Shown here: in pieces, positions 44,597 through 54,535 of the stretch
Position numbering within the stretch: the stretch's first letter is position 1
Layout: each line of letters opens with the position of its first letter
NCBI RefSeq assembly: GCF_017652985.1
Contig: NZ_JAGGDJ010000003.1
Location: 372,001 to 436,000 of the forward strand
Direction: 5' to 3'
Length of the DNA stretch: 64,000 bases
Source of the DNA: Paenibacillus artemisiicola
GTDB lineage: Bacteria > Bacillota > Bacilli > Paenibacillales > Paenibacillaceae
Notes under the pieces: model-generated
The model's database searches: none
The model's input: only the letters and a program-made list of their open reading frames with translations
What the model was told of the DNA's origin: nothing
Translations under genes and position numbers: made by a program

Positions 44597-45525
44597 TCAT
44601 CTGCGCGACGATCGCCGAATTGAAGGCCGAGCTCGCCAGGCGGCGCGGCCAGTCGCCGAACGGATTGATCGGGCTGGTGCCGACGATGGGCTACCTGCAT
44701 GAAGGCCACGCGAGCCTGATGCGTCGCGCGGCCGACGACGGCGCGTTCACGGTCGTATCCGTATTCGTCAACCCGCTGCAGTTCGGGCCGAACGAGGATT
44801 TCGAGCGCTACCCCCGCGACTTGGAGCGGGATGCCGCGCTCGCGGAGAAGAACGGCGCCGCGCTCCTCTTCGCGCCTTCGGTCGCCGAGATGTACCCGGC
44901 GAAGCCGCTTACCCGCGTGTTGATCAGCGAGGTGACGACGAAGCTGTGCGGCGCTTCGCGGCCCGGCCATTTCGACGGCGTCGGCACGGTCGTCAGCAAG
45001 CTGTTCAATCTGGTTCAACCCGGCCGCGCCTACTTCGGCATGAAGGACGCCCAGCAGGTAGCGGTCATCCAGCAAATGGTGAACGACCTCAACATTCCGG
45101 TCGAGATCGTGCCATGCGAAACGGTCCGCGAGCCGGACGGCCTGGCGATGAGCTCCCGCAACGTCTACCTGAACGCGGAGCAGCGCGTGCAGGCGCTCGT
45201 CCTGTCGCGGACGCTCGGCGATGCGGGGAAGCTGCTGACCGAGCCGGGCATGACCGCAAGCCGCCTGGTCGCCGAAGCGACGGCGCGCATCCGAACGGCG
45301 CCGCTGGCCGAGATCGACTACGTGGAGCTGCTAACGTATCCTTCGCTGCATCCGCTCGATCCGGATCTGCCGCTTGCCGAAACCGACGCGCAGCTGATTC
45401 TCGCGCTCGCCGTCAAATTCGGCGCCACGCGATTGATCGATAACCGTTTATTTCAACCGACTGGAGGTGGCCGCCATGTTCAGAACAATGATGAAATCGA
45501 AGCTTCACCGAGCCACAGTCACTGA
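44593..45525 (+). CDS. panC: Pantothenate synthetase
   Basis: 310 residues. Joins pantoate and beta-alanine: [68 protein letters not shown] and SSRNVYL. The expected C-terminus GATRLIDN is followed by an extra about 22 residues that overlap panD by 50 bp in another frame. Confidence 0.95.
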   Translation: MIICATIAELKAELARRRGQSPNGLIGLVPTMGYLHEGHASLMRRAADDGAFTVVSVFVNPLQFGPNEDFERYPRDLERDAALAEKNGAALLFAPSVAEMYPAKPLTRVLISEVTTKLCGASRPGHFDGVGTVVSKLFNLVQPGRAYFGMKDAQQVAVIQQMVNDLNIPVEIVPCETVREPDGLAMSSRNVYLNAEQRVQALVLSRTLGDAGKLLTEPGMTASRLVAEATARIRTAPLAEIDYVELLTYPSLHPLDPDLPLAETDAQLILALAVKFGATRLIDNRLFQPTGGGRHVQNNDEIEASPSHSH

Positions 45526-45859
45526 AGCGAACCTGAATTACGTGGGCAGCATCACCATCGACGAAGATTTGATGGAGCTGGCCGACATTTGGCCCAACGA
45601 GAAAGTGCAAATCGTCAACAATTATAACGGCGCGCGCCTGGAGACGTACGTCATCACCGGCCCCCGGGGCAGCGGCGTCATCTGCCTGAACGGCGCGGCG
45701 GCGCGGCTCGTGCAGCCCGGCGACAACGTGATCATCATTTCGTACGGGGTCATGACGGAAGAGGAAGCGCGAGCCTACAAGCCGAAGGTCGTCATCCTGG
45801 ACGCGGCCAACAAGCCCGTCCAATTGACGAACGAAGAGCTGCACGCGACCGTGCTGTAA
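45476..45859 (+). CDS. panD: Aspartate 1-decarboxylase
   Basis: 127 residues, the same length as B. subtilis PanD. Pyruvoyl enzyme making beta-alanine; the self-cleavage site is YVGSITID (Gly-Ser, Ser26) followed by NGAR and [22 protein letters not shown] inside panC is its ribosome site. It completes panBCD. Confidence 0.96.
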   Translation: MFRTMMKSKLHRATVTEANLNYVGSITIDEDLMELADIWPNEKVQIVNNYNGARLETYVITGPRGSGVICLNGAAARLVQPGDNVIIISYGVMTEEEARAYKPKVVILDAANKPVQLTNEELHATVL

Positions 45860-45991
45860 CGAAAGCGCCCTAATCCCGATGCCAACGCTGTGAAACGTCT
45901 GGGTTGTAGTATGAAAAGCGGTGCCCGGGCAAAGAATGAGCATAACACTCGCTTCATTCTCTACATTACGGCGTGAAGGTGGGGGCGTATC

Positions 45992-46759
45992 ATGTTCAAG
46001 CATGTTTTCAACACGATGCAGGACATTCTTCAAGACATCATCATTCATTATCCGCATGCCAACGACACAGAGCGCCAGCGATTGGATGAGCAGTTAGCGA
46101 AGCTGAAGCAATTCAGCGATCAATTTATCGAAGAATGGCTGCAATTCGAGGAAAAGATGGCCGACTTCCGCGACATGCAGCAGCAGTTCGGGTATGGCCC
46201 GGCCGCCGGCGAAAGCCAACCGGCCGGGGCCAGCCCCAAGGAGACGGCGTACCCGAAAATCATTTCCGCGGTGCCTCAGGCCGCCCAGCAAGCGGCGGGA
46301 CCTGCGGTGGCCGGGGTCGGCTTGGCGGGAGCGGACGACGAGGAATGGGAGGCCTCGGCCGCGTTTCACCGGTCCATGTCGAAGGGTCAGGGCTACTTCA
46401 AGCTGCTGATGTTCCGGGAAGCGGCGTCGCATTTCGAAGAGGCGGTCGACCGGTCGCCCGAGAACAACCAAGCGCGATTGTTCCTCGGCATGACGTTCAT
46501 GCATCTGCAGGAATGGCATGACGCCCAGCGGCACTTCCAGCTGCTGGTCGAGATCACGGAGCATCCGAGATGGCGGGCGCTCGGGCTGAACGCGCTCGGC
46601 TGCATTCAAGCGGTACGCATGAATTTGGAGCAGGCGGCCGTATATTTCGAGAAGGCGCATCAAGCCGACCCGAATTTCACCGATCCGCTCGCGAACATGC
46701 AATCCTGCGCGCAGCACGCGGGCCAACTGTCGCTTTATTTCGGAAGCGGCCAGCTGTAA
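45992..46759 (+). CDS. TPR-repeat protein, unknown
   Basis: 255 residues. N-terminal helical region with acidic and aromatic residues (residues 1-70), a Pro/Ala/Gly-rich linker (70-110), then TPR-like repeats: MFREAASHFEEAVDRSPEN, EWHDAQRHFQLLVEITEHP and NLEQAAVYFEKAHQADPNF. No membrane segment. GGTGGGGGCG precedes the ATG. It is a likely scaffold; the partner is unknown. Confidence 0.8.
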   Translation: MFKHVFNTMQDILQDIIIHYPHANDTERQRLDEQLAKLKQFSDQFIEEWLQFEEKMADFRDMQQQFGYGPAAGESQPAGASPKETAYPKIISAVPQAAQQAAGPAVAGVGLAGADDEEWEASAAFHRSMSKGQGYFKLLMFREAASHFEEAVDRSPENNQARLFLGMTFMHLQEWHDAQRHFQLLVEITEHPRWRALGLNALGCIQAVRMNLEQAAVYFEKAHQADPNFTDPLANMQSCAQHAGQLSLYFGSGQL

Positions 46760-46821
46760 CTTCGAACGGTCAAGTGAGCAGGGGAAACTATCGGTCCTCG
46801 CTGAACGTTCTATAAACGAAA

Positions 46822-46891
46822 CGCGCTGCGCCCGGGCGGCGCGGGCCGGGCTGACCGGCTACGCGCCGCCATTGCCGGGAGCAGCGTTTTT
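46822..46891 (+). terminator. Very long GC-rich terminator before dinG
   Basis: A 63-base hairpin: outer CGCTGC / GCAGCG, then CCCGG / CCGGG, GGCGGCGCG / CGCGCCGCC and inner GCCGG / CCGGC, with few unpaired bases, ending in five T residues. Confidence 0.75.
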
Positions 46892-46917
46892 GCTTGTTTG
46901 GGGAGGATACGTACCGG

Positions 46918-49812
46918 ATGAATTACGCCGTATTGGATTTGGAAACGACCGGCCACGGCGCCGGAGACGATATTATACAGGTCGGACTCGTCCTGATGGA
47001 CGAGGACATGAAGGTCGTGCGGACGTACAGCTCGTTCGTCAAGCCGACGATTCCGATCCCGGCTTTCATTACGGGCCTGACCGGCATCGAAGAAGCGATG
47101 GTGGCGGACGCCCCGGAGCTGGAGGAAGTGCTGCTCGAAGTCGTGCCGCTGCTCTCCGACGCGGTGCTCGTCGCGCATAACGTCAGCTTCGACGCCGGGT
47201 TTCTGAACGCGGCGCTCGACCGCAGCGGGTACGTGGCATTCGACGGCCGCCGGCTCGACACCATCGACCTGCTGCGCATTCTGTATCCGACGCTGACGAC
47301 CTACCAGCTCGGCGCGGTGACGGAACTATTCGGCATCGAACACGATCAGCATCACCGAGCGGACAGCGACGCCATGGCCACGGCGGAGCTGTTCGCTGCG
47401 TGCTGCCGTAAACTGGAAGGCCTTCCGCTGCTGACGCTGCAGCGGCTTGCGCAGCTGCTCGGCGACGAGATCGACGATCTCGGCTGGTTCGTTTCGCAAT
47501 TCGCGACCCGCAAAGAGATGACCTCGGCGATCGACATGGATGCGTTTGCGTATTTCCGTCAGTTCGCGATGAAGGCCGGCGACTGGACGGAGGAGCAGCA
47601 TCCGCGCAGCGACGAGGAGGCGGCCGCTTCCGCCGCCGATTGGACGTTCCCCGCCTTTCTCGAGCACCTCAAGCAAGGCATCGCCGCGGTTATTCCGGGC
47701 TACGAGGAACGGGAACCGCAGAACATGATGTTCCGGGAAGTCATCGACGCGCTCGAGGAAGAGCGGCATCTGCTCATCGAAGCCGGCACGGGCACGGGCA
47801 AGTCGCTCGGTTATCTCATTCCGGCTCTCTACTATGGTGTCCAGCACAACAAGAAGATAGTCGTGAGCACGCATACGATCAATTTGCAGGAACAGCTGCG
47901 GTCTCGGGACTTGCCCCTGCTGCTCGCCGTCATGCCGTATCCGTTCAAAGCCGCCGTCTTCAAAGGACGCGGCAACTACTTATGCCTGCGCAAGTTCGAG
48001 GGCAAAGTGAACATGGGCGATTTCGGCGCGCCGGCCGAGGATCGGATCACGGCCTCGCAGATGGTCGTCTGGCTGAGCGAGACGGAGCACGGCGATCAGG
48101 AGGAGCTGAACTTCGGCAACCGGGGCGCGGACTTCTGGAGCGCGGTCGCGAGCGACGCGGATTCCTGCCTGAACCGAAGCTGTCCGTGGTTCAAGCGCTG
48201 CTATTACCACCGCGCGAAGCAGGAAGCGAACATCGCGGACGTCGTCATCACGAACCACTCCATGCTGTTCACGGACATCCGCGCGGATCACCGCCTGCTG
48301 CCGGGCTACGAGCATCTCATTCTCGACGAAGCGCATCATCTGGAGGACGTCGCGGGCAAGCATCTCGGGACGCAGCTGTCCTATTACGGGATCCAGCAGC
48401 CGGTGTTCCGGCTATGCAAGGATGCCCGGAACGGCCAGCTGATCGTGCTGAACAGCCGGCTGGCGCACGAGAACGTCGAGCAGACGCAGAAGTGGCGCGA
48501 AGAAATCGACGAGGTGGTGCCGGTATTCGGCGAACTGCGCGACGAGTGGGACCGGCTGTTCGAGCTGCTGTACGCGCTCGCGAGCGCGAGCGGCGGGGCG
48601 AGAAGCGGGGCGGCCGATTCGCCCGGCGGCGAGGCGGGACAGTTCGTGCTGCGGCTTCGGGGCGGCAAGCTGCCGGAGCTGTGGAAAGAAGCCCAGCTGA
48701 TCGAGGAGGCGGTGCACGGTTACCTGACTCAAATCATCCGGCCGCTCGACAAGGTGTTCGCCGCCATCAAGGAGGACATCGACGATCCCGCCATCGCGGC
48801 ACTCGTCACCGATCTGAGCGGGACCGTGAAGGATTTGGCCCGCGCGCGGGACGATCTGCGCCTATTCATCAAGGCGGATAAGACCGACACCGTATATTGG
48901 CTGGAGGCCAATGCCAATTCGCGGGCGAAGTCGGTGCAGCTGTACGCCGTGCCCGCCGACGTCAGCAGCCAGCTGCGGACCTATTTCTTCGATACGAAGC
49001 GCAGCGTCATCCTGACGTCGGCCACGCTGTCCGTGCAGAAATCGTTCCAGTACGCTTGCGAGCAGCTCGGCTTGGCCGGCGAGGAAGAAGCGGGCAGGCT
49101 GAAAACCGTTCAGCTGCCGTCTCCGTTCAATTACCGGGAACAAGCGCTCGTCATCGTCCCGCGCAATTTCCCGGTGCTGAAGGGCGCGTCGGGCGACCCG
49201 ATGTTCATGGAGAAGCTCGTCGCGTCGCTGACGGAGGCGGCCATCGGCACGCATGGCCGGATGCTCATCCTGTTCACGTCGTACAAAATGCTGAAGCAAG
49301 CGTACGAGCCGCTGAAAGAAGCGCTGTCGGAACACGGGATTCAGGTGCTGGGACAAGGCATCGACAGCAGCAACCGCAGCAAGCTGACGCGCCGCTTCCA
49401 GCAGCAGGCCGCTTCGATCCTGCTCGGCACGAGCAGCTTCTGGGAAGGCGTCGACATTCCCGGCGACGCGCTGACGTGCCTCGCCATCGTCCGGCTGCCG
49501 TTCCAGCCGCCGAACCACCCGCTCGTGGAGGCCAAGTCGGAGCTGCTGCAGGAGCAGAAGCAGAACCCGTTCATGAAGCTGTCCATTCCGCAGGCGGTCA
49601 TTCGCTTCAAGCAGGGCTTCGGCCGGCTGGTCCGGACGGCGAAGGACCGGGGCATCGTCCTCATTTACGATACGCGCGTCATCGATACGTATTACGGCAA
49701 ATACTTTCTGTACTCGCTTCCGGGTCCGAAGATCGAAACGATGCACGTGGACCAAATCGTGCCCCGGATGCACGAGTGGCTGACCCCGCGCGAAGAAGGA
49801 GTGGAAACATGA
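46918..49812 (+). CDS. dinG: DinG-type helicase with N-terminal 3'-5' exonuclease domain
   Basis: 964 residues. Residues 1-170 are a DnaQ-like exonuclease: DLETTG (7-12), HNVSFDAGFL and HHRADSDAMATAEL. The SF2 helicase follows with Walker A EAGTGTGKS (about 288-296) and LDEAHH (about 469). Four cysteines, CLRKF and later CLNRSCPWFKRC, have the arrangement of the Fe-S cluster in XPD-like helicases. In Firmicutes this fusion is the normal DinG form. GGGGAGGA precedes the ATG. Overlaps rex by 4 bp. Confidence 0.93.
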   Translation: MNYAVLDLETTGHGAGDDIIQVGLVLMDEDMKVVRTYSSFVKPTIPIPAFITGLTGIEEAMVADAPELEEVLLEVVPLLSDAVLVAHNVSFDAGFLNAALDRSGYVAFDGRRLDTIDLLRILYPTLTTYQLGAVTELFGIEHDQHHRADSDAMATAELFAACCRKLEGLPLLTLQRLAQLLGDEIDDLGWFVSQFATRKEMTSAIDMDAFAYFRQFAMKAGDWTEEQHPRSDEEAAASAADWTFPAFLEHLKQGIAAVIPGYEEREPQNMMFREVIDALEEERHLLIEAGTGTGKSLGYLIPALYYGVQHNKKIVVSTHTINLQEQLRSRDLPLLLAVMPYPFKAAVFKGRGNYLCLRKFEGKVNMGDFGAPAEDRITASQMVVWLSETEHGDQEELNFGNRGADFWSAVASDADSCLNRSCPWFKRCYYHRAKQEANIADVVITNHSMLFTDIRADHRLLPGYEHLILDEAHHLEDVAGKHLGTQLSYYGIQQPVFRLCKDARNGQLIVLNSRLAHENVEQTQKWREEIDEVVPVFGELRDEWDRLFELLYALASASGGARSGAADSPGGEAGQFVLRLRGGKLPELWKEAQLIEEAVHGYLTQIIRPLDKVFAAIKEDIDDPAIAALVTDLSGTVKDLARARDDLRLFIKADKTDTVYWLEANANSRAKSVQLYAVPADVSSQLRTYFFDTKRSVILTSATLSVQKSFQYACEQLGLAGEEEAGRLKTVQLPSPFNYREQALVIVPRNFPVLKGASGDPMFMEKLVASLTEAAIGTHGRMLILFTSYKMLKQAYEPLKEALSEHGIQVLGQGIDSSNRSKLTRRFQQQAASILLGTSSFWEGVDIPGDALTCLAIVRLPFQPPNHPLVEAKSELLQEQKQNPFMKLSIPQAVIRFKQGFGRLVRTAKDRGIVLIYDTRVIDTYYGKYFLYSLPGPKIETMHVDQIVPRMHEWLTPREEGVET

Positions 49813-50468
49813 AACCGATGAAAATTTCCGAGGCCGTCGTTCGCAGACTTCCCGTGTACTTGCAGGTATTGAACGACTTGAGCGCGCGGGATGTCCAGAC
49901 GGTTTCATCGCAGGAGCTCGGCAACCGGCTCGATCTCAATCCCGCCCAGATCCGCAAGGATCTGGCGTATTTCGGCGATTTCGGCCGCAAAGGGATCGGC
50001 TACGACGTGACGTACCTGATCGAGAAGATCCGGCAAATCCTGAAGCTCGACCAGCCGCTCAACGTCGCGCTCGTGGGCGCCGGCAATCTCGGCCGGGCGC
50101 TGTGCAATTACAATACGTACTTGAAGGATAATATGAAAATCACGGCGGTATTCGACGTGCATCCGTCCATGATCGGCACGTCCATCAACGGGCTGACCGT
50201 ACTGCCGATGGAGAAGCTGAAGGAGACGATCGTCGAGCGCCACATCCGGATCGGCATCATCACGGTACCGGCGATCGAAGCCCAGAACGTCGCGGACAAG
50301 TTCGTCGAAGCCGGCGTCGACGGCATTCTGAATTTCGCCCCGACCATCCTCCGCGTGCAGGATGCCGTGCGGATCCACTATGCGAATTTCACGACCGAGC
50401 TGATGAGCCTCGCGTATTATTTGGACGAAGAAGGAGAAGAGAACGAGAATGAAGCGGATCTGGATTAA
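49809..50468 (+). CDS. rex: Redox-sensing transcriptional repressor Rex
   Basis: 219 residues. N-terminal winged helix (SSQELGNRLDLNPAQIRKDL, YFGDFGRKGIGY) and C-terminal Rossmann domain (VALVGAGNLGRALCNY). It senses the NADH/NAD+ ratio and represses respiratory and fermentative genes. Its start overlaps dinG and its end overlaps mtaD by 20 bp. The acidic tail EEGEENENEADLD is encoded within that overlap. Possible targets nearby are qcrABC and ackA, not proven. Confidence 0.95.
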   Translation: MKPMKISEAVVRRLPVYLQVLNDLSARDVQTVSSQELGNRLDLNPAQIRKDLAYFGDFGRKGIGYDVTYLIEKIRQILKLDQPLNVALVGAGNLGRALCNYNTYLKDNMKITAVFDVHPSMIGTSINGLTVLPMEKLKETIVERHIRIGIITVPAIEAQNVADKFVEAGVDGILNFAPTILRVQDAVRIHYANFTTELMSLAYYLDEEGEENENEADLD

Positions 50469-51750
50469 AGACGGCGCCTTCGTCACGATGGACGACGCCC
50501 GTCCCGTGGTGTACGGCCACATGGTCGTCGAGGGCGATACCATCCTGTACCTGAGCGAGGAGACGCCGGACCCCGTGCCGGAAGGCGCCGAAATCATCGA
50601 CGGACGGGGCTATGCGTTCATGCCCGGCCTCATTAATACGCACGGCCATGCCGCCATGTCGCTGCTGCGCGGTTATTCCGACGACGAAGCGCTGCAGGTT
50701 TGGCTGGAGCAGAAGATGTGGCCGATGGAAGGCAAATATACGGACGAAGACGCCCGTTGGGGAACGGCGCTGGCCGTCAGCGAGATGCTTCGCTCCGGCA
50801 CGACGACGTTCGTCGACATGTACGACCGGATGCACCTGGTCGCCGAAGTGGCCGAGCAGTCCGGCATTCGGGCGCTGCTGACCCGCGGCGTCATCGGCTT
50901 GTGCCCGCCCGACGCGCAAACCGCCAAGCTGAACGAAGCGAAGCGATTCGCGCAGGAATGGAACGGCCGGGCGAACGGCCGCATTCGGACGATGCTGTCC
51001 CCGCACGCGCCGTATACCTGCCCGCCCGATTACATCGCGCGGATCGTGGAAGCGGCGCACGAGCTGGATCTCCCGCTGCACACCCATATGTCGGAAACCG
51101 CCGCTGAGGTGCAGCAGAACGTCAACGATTACGGCTGCCGTCCCGTCGAGCACCTGGACAAGCTCGGCTTCTTCTCGCGGCCGGCGCTGGTAGCGCACGC
51201 GGTACATCTGACGGACGGCGAGATCGCCCTGCTCGCCGAGCGCGGCGTCAGCGTCTCTCACAACCCCGCGAGCAACCTCAAGCTGGCAAGCGGCGTGGCG
51301 CGTGTGCCGGACTTGCTGCGCGCGGGCGTGACCGTCGGCCTGGGAACGGACAGCGCGGCCAGCAACAACAACCTCGACCTGTTCGACGAGATCCGCTTGG
51401 CGGCGCTCATCCACAAGGGCGTCTCGGGCGATCCGACCGCCATTCCCGCATGGGAAGCGCTCAAGCTCGGCACGGTCCACGGCGCGCGCGCGATCTGGCA
51501 GGACGGCCGGATCGGCCGGCTGAAGGAAGGCATGAAGGCCGACTTCATCGCGCTCGATATCGAACAGCCGCATTTCTATCCGCGGACCGATCTCGTCTCG
51601 CATTTGGTGTACGCCGGAACGGGACGGGACGTGCGCCACGTCTGGGTCGACGGCCAACGGGTCGTCAAGGACGGAGCCTGCGTCTTCCTGGACGAGGCGC
51701 GGATCCGCGCCGAGGCGCAGCGCTGCTTTGAAAGGCTGTCGACGAGCTGA
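50449..51750 (+). CDS. mtaD: Methylthioadenosine/S-adenosylhomocysteine deaminase
   Basis: 433 residues of the amidohydrolase superfamily, zinc ligands in NTHGHAAM, HTHMSETAAE, VAHAVHL and GTDSAASNNNLDLF. The YPRTDL/HLVYAG C-terminal block is that of MTA/SAH deaminases. It converts SAH or MTA to the inosyl analogues, or acts on a related nucleoside. GGAGAAG inside rex is its ribosome site. Shares one base with the next gene. Confidence 0.9.
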   Translation: MKRIWIKDGAFVTMDDARPVVYGHMVVEGDTILYLSEETPDPVPEGAEIIDGRGYAFMPGLINTHGHAAMSLLRGYSDDEALQVWLEQKMWPMEGKYTDEDARWGTALAVSEMLRSGTTTFVDMYDRMHLVAEVAEQSGIRALLTRGVIGLCPPDAQTAKLNEAKRFAQEWNGRANGRIRTMLSPHAPYTCPPDYIARIVEAAHELDLPLHTHMSETAAEVQQNVNDYGCRPVEHLDKLGFFSRPALVAHAVHLTDGEIALLAERGVSVSHNPASNLKLASGVARVPDLLRAGVTVGLGTDSAASNNNLDLFDEIRLAALIHKGVSGDPTAIPAWEALKLGTVHGARAIWQDGRIGRLKEGMKADFIALDIEQPHFYPRTDLVSHLVYAGTGRDVRHVWVDGQRVVKDGACVFLDEARIRAEAQRCFERLSTS

Positions 51751-52271
51751 TGCGCGTCAACCGGTTCAAGAGAGCGCCGTTCATGACGACGGGCCGCTGG
51801 ATCGCGCTGATCGTCGTCGTGCTGGCGCTGCTGCTCGTGGCGTTCAACGCGTATTACCGTTACGTGCAAGCGCCGGTATGGAAGGCGGAGGAGTCCGCCG
51901 AAGCGGACGCGAAGCAGCGCAGCGGACTGAAAGACATCACCGGCTCGTATGCGTACGTCTGGGATGAGCCGGTATGGGTCGTCAAGGGCAAGGACGAGAG
52001 CGGCGCGCCCGCTTACGCCTGGCTCAAGAAGGAGGCGACCATCACTCTTAAGGCGAGCGAAGGCCGAACGAAAGCCGAGATCAAGACGGCATTCCTGCAG
52101 CAGAAGCCGGATGCCGATATCGCCCATATCCGCCTCGGCCTGTTCGGCGGCGAGCCGGTGTGGGAAGTGTTCTACGCGCGCAAGCAAAGCGGCGCCGTTT
52201 ATCATTTTTATGACTTTTACCGGTATCGCGACGGCTCGCTGCTCGTCATGTACAAGCTGCCGGCCCAATAG
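51750..52271 (+). CDS. ypmB: YpmB-like membrane-anchored protein (DUF5590)
   Basis: 173 residues. One N-terminal membrane helix (WIALIVVVLALLLVAFNAYY) and an extracytoplasmic domain with YAYVWDEPVWVVKG and GEPVWEVFYAR, a PepSY-like fold typical of DUF5590. In B. subtilis it lies between dinG and aspB. Here aspB is absent and other genes follow. Function unknown. Confidence 0.8.
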   Translation: MRVNRFKRAPFMTTGRWIALIVVVLALLLVAFNAYYRYVQAPVWKAEESAEADAKQRSGLKDITGSYAYVWDEPVWVVKGKDESGAPAYAWLKKEATITLKASEGRTKAEIKTAFLQQKPDADIAHIRLGLFGGEPVWEVFYARKQSGAVYHFYDFYRYRDGSLLVMYKLPAQ

Positions 52272-52392
52272 CGGCAGGCAAGCCTGCCAGCATTCCCCGG
52301 CTCCTGGAATCTACGGATTATGATATACTTTCGTATAGCGACATGGATAGACGAAAGGATAGCGAATCCTAGGATGAAGGGAGCTTTTTGCC

Positions 52393-52929
52393 ATGAAAAT
52401 ACGTCCGTTGCCGATCGCGCTGACGGCTGTCATATCCGCCGCCCTGCTTACCGGCGGGTGGTTCATGTACCGCAACGAAGCCGACCTGAAGCCGCTTGAC
52501 CGGATCGCGACCGGCGCGCCCGGCGTCGTGAACGCCAAGCCCGTCATCGGCCGCGACGCCGTGACCGTGAATCTGACGCTGAGCGGGGATGCGAATCTCC
52601 GGCATATATACGATACGATCGCCACGAAAGGCGATGCCATCATCGGTTCCAAAACGCTTAAGCTGAATATCGAGCCTTCAGGCTCGTCCGCGAAGCTGGA
52701 CGACGTCTGGTCTTCCATGCTCTTCAAAGTCGCCCAGGCGATGGACCACCGCGAATACGCGGCGATTCCGGCCGCCATGACGCAGGCGCAAGCCGACCAT
52801 CCCGGCATTCAAGCCGGTTCCGAGATGGACGACGCCAACGTCTACATTACGCTGAAAGACGGCCAGTCGGTCAAATACGTCGTGCTTCCGCGAGAGGCGA
52901 ATACGATTGGAGCGTGGCCAAATGCTTAA
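52393..52929 (+). CDS. Membrane-anchored protein co-encoded with an FtsH-like protease
   Basis: 178 residues with an N-terminal membrane segment (about 7-24) and a soluble domain outside. I do not recognise the family. The stop codon overlaps the protease start by 8 bp, so the two are translationally coupled; it could be an adaptor, regulator or substrate. AAGGGAGC precedes the ATG at a good distance. Confidence 0.7.
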   Translation: MKIRPLPIALTAVISAALLTGGWFMYRNEADLKPLDRIATGAPGVVNAKPVIGRDAVTVNLTLSGDANLRHIYDTIATKGDAIIGSKTLKLNIEPSGSSAKLDDVWSSMLFKVAQAMDHREYAAIPAAMTQAQADHPGIQAGSEMDDANVYITLKDGQSVKYVVLPREANTIGAWPNA

Positions 52930-54442
52930 ATACGGCAAGGAAATGCTGATCGGGTTCGTCCCGGTCTTGATTTTGTTTCTGCAATTCGCGGCAGGCATCA
53001 ACGTCATGCCGCTCGTGATGCTGGCCGTCATCGCCGGCGGGCTGATCTACATGGCGCGTTCGCGCGGCCATCTGGCGACGGTCGGCGGCGAGCGAAAAGG
53101 AAAGCCGCGTCCGCTGAAGCCGATGTCATTCGAAGAGATCGGCGGCCAGGACAGGGCGAAGCAGGAGCTGATCGAAGCGCTTGATTTTCTCGTGCAAGTC
53201 GACCAGATTTCCAAATTCGGCATTCGCCCGCTGAAGGGCATCCTGCTGACGGGCCCTCCGGGCACGGGCAAGACGCTGCTGGCGAAAGCCGCCGCCAATT
53301 ATACCGATTCCGTCTATCTCGGCGCGTCGGGCTCGGAGTTCGTGGAGATGTACGTCGGCGTCGGGGCGAGCCGGATCCGCGACTTGTTCAAGGAAGCGCG
53401 CCAGAAGGCCGCCAAGCAGGGCAAGACCAGCGCCGTCATCTTCATCGACGAGATCGACGTCATCGGCGGCAAGCGCGACGGCGGGCAGCAGCGCGAATAC
53501 GACCAGACGCTCAACCAGCTGCTGACCGAGCTCGACGGGATCCACACGTCGGACTCGCCGCGCATCCTGCTCATCGGCGCGACGAACCGCAAGGAAATGC
53601 TCGACGCGGCGCTGCTTCGGCCGGGCCGCTTCGACCGTCATATCGCCGTCGACCTGCCGGATAAGAAAGGCCGCGAGCATATTCTGAATCTGCATGCCCG
53701 CAACAAGCCGATCGATCCGGTCAGCGTGAACCTCGGGAAGATCGCGGAGGAGTCGTTCGGCTTCTCCGGCGCGCAGCTCGAGAGCGTCATGAACGAAGCG
53801 GCGATTTACGCGATGCGCGAGGACGGGGAGACGATCAGCCAGCGGCATCTGTCCATGGCGATCGACAAAGTCATGATGGGCGAGCGGACGGACCGCGAGG
53901 CGACGAACGAGGAGCGGGAGCGCGTCGCGCTCCACGAGCTCGGCCACGCGATCGCGGCGGAGCTCGTCCGTCCCGGCAGCGTCTCGCAGGTCGCGCTGCT
54001 GCCGCGGGGCGGCGCGCTCGGCTACGTCCGCCACAACCCGCAGCAGGACAAGTATTTGTACACGAAGCAGTTTCTCGAGGGCCAGATCATGATCGCGCTC
54101 GGCGGCGCCGCGGCCGAAGAGATGTTTTACGGCGAGCGCAGCACGGGTTCGCGCGGCGACTTCGAGCAGGCGATGAACATCGTCCGCTCGATGGTGGAAT
54201 CCGGCTTGACGGAGCTCGGCATCGTCGACGGCTCCATGATGACGCCGGACAAATGGGCGGCCGTGACGGGCAACGTCCTGAACGAGCTGATGCACGGCGT
54301 GAAAGGACTGCTGGAGTCGCACCGCGACGTCTTCCTCTCGGCGCTCGACGTGCTGGTGAAGGAAGAAACGCTGAGCGGCGACCGGTTCCGCGCGCTGCTG
54401 CGGCAGCTGACCGCGGAGCGTCCAGGGGCGCTGGCGCAATGA
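52922..54442 (+). CDS. Compact FtsH-like AAA+ zinc metalloprotease
   Basis: 506 residues, against about 640 for housekeeping FtsH. Two membrane helices (about 9-24 and 29-45) are almost contiguous, so the extracytoplasmic domain is missing. The AAA+ module is intact: GPPGTGKT (111-118), FIDEID, and [20 protein letters not shown]. The protease has [10 protein letters not shown] (338-347) and a downstream Asp in GDFEQAMN as third ligand. FtsH-type enzymes degrade membrane and soluble proteins. GGAG at 52909 positions the ATG at 52922. Likely a paralogue of the true FtsH. Confidence 0.88.
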   Translation: MLKYGKEMLIGFVPVLILFLQFAAGINVMPLVMLAVIAGGLIYMARSRGHLATVGGERKGKPRPLKPMSFEEIGGQDRAKQELIEALDFLVQVDQISKFGIRPLKGILLTGPPGTGKTLLAKAAANYTDSVYLGASGSEFVEMYVGVGASRIRDLFKEARQKAAKQGKTSAVIFIDEIDVIGGKRDGGQQREYDQTLNQLLTELDGIHTSDSPRILLIGATNRKEMLDAALLRPGRFDRHIAVDLPDKKGREHILNLHARNKPIDPVSVNLGKIAEESFGFSGAQLESVMNEAAIYAMREDGETISQRHLSMAIDKVMMGERTDREATNEERERVALHELGHAIAAELVRPGSVSQVALLPRGGALGYVRHNPQQDKYLYTKQFLEGQIMIALGGAAAEEMFYGERSTGSRGDFEQAMNIVRSMVESGLTELGIVDGSMMTPDKWAAVTGNVLNELMHGVKGLLESHRDVFLSALDVLVKEETLSGDRFRALLRQLTAERPGALAQ

Positions 54443-54453
54443 CACTTGTTCCG

Positions 54454-54488
54454 ATAAGAAGGCGGATGGACATCCGCCTTCTTATTTG
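54454..54488 (+). terminator. Terminator after the FtsH-like gene
   Basis: A 15-bp near-perfect stem ATAAGAAGGCGGATG / CATCCGCCTTCTTAT with minimal loop and a short T tail. Confidence 0.7.
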
Positions 54489-54535
54489 CGCGCAAAAACG
54501 GTATACTAGAAGATGAAATTTGGAGGTGTGCACGA

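Noticed and set aside
46822..46891. Stand-alone small RNA gene
   Set aside because: No promoter was seen in front; a terminator of the preceding TPR gene explains it more simply.
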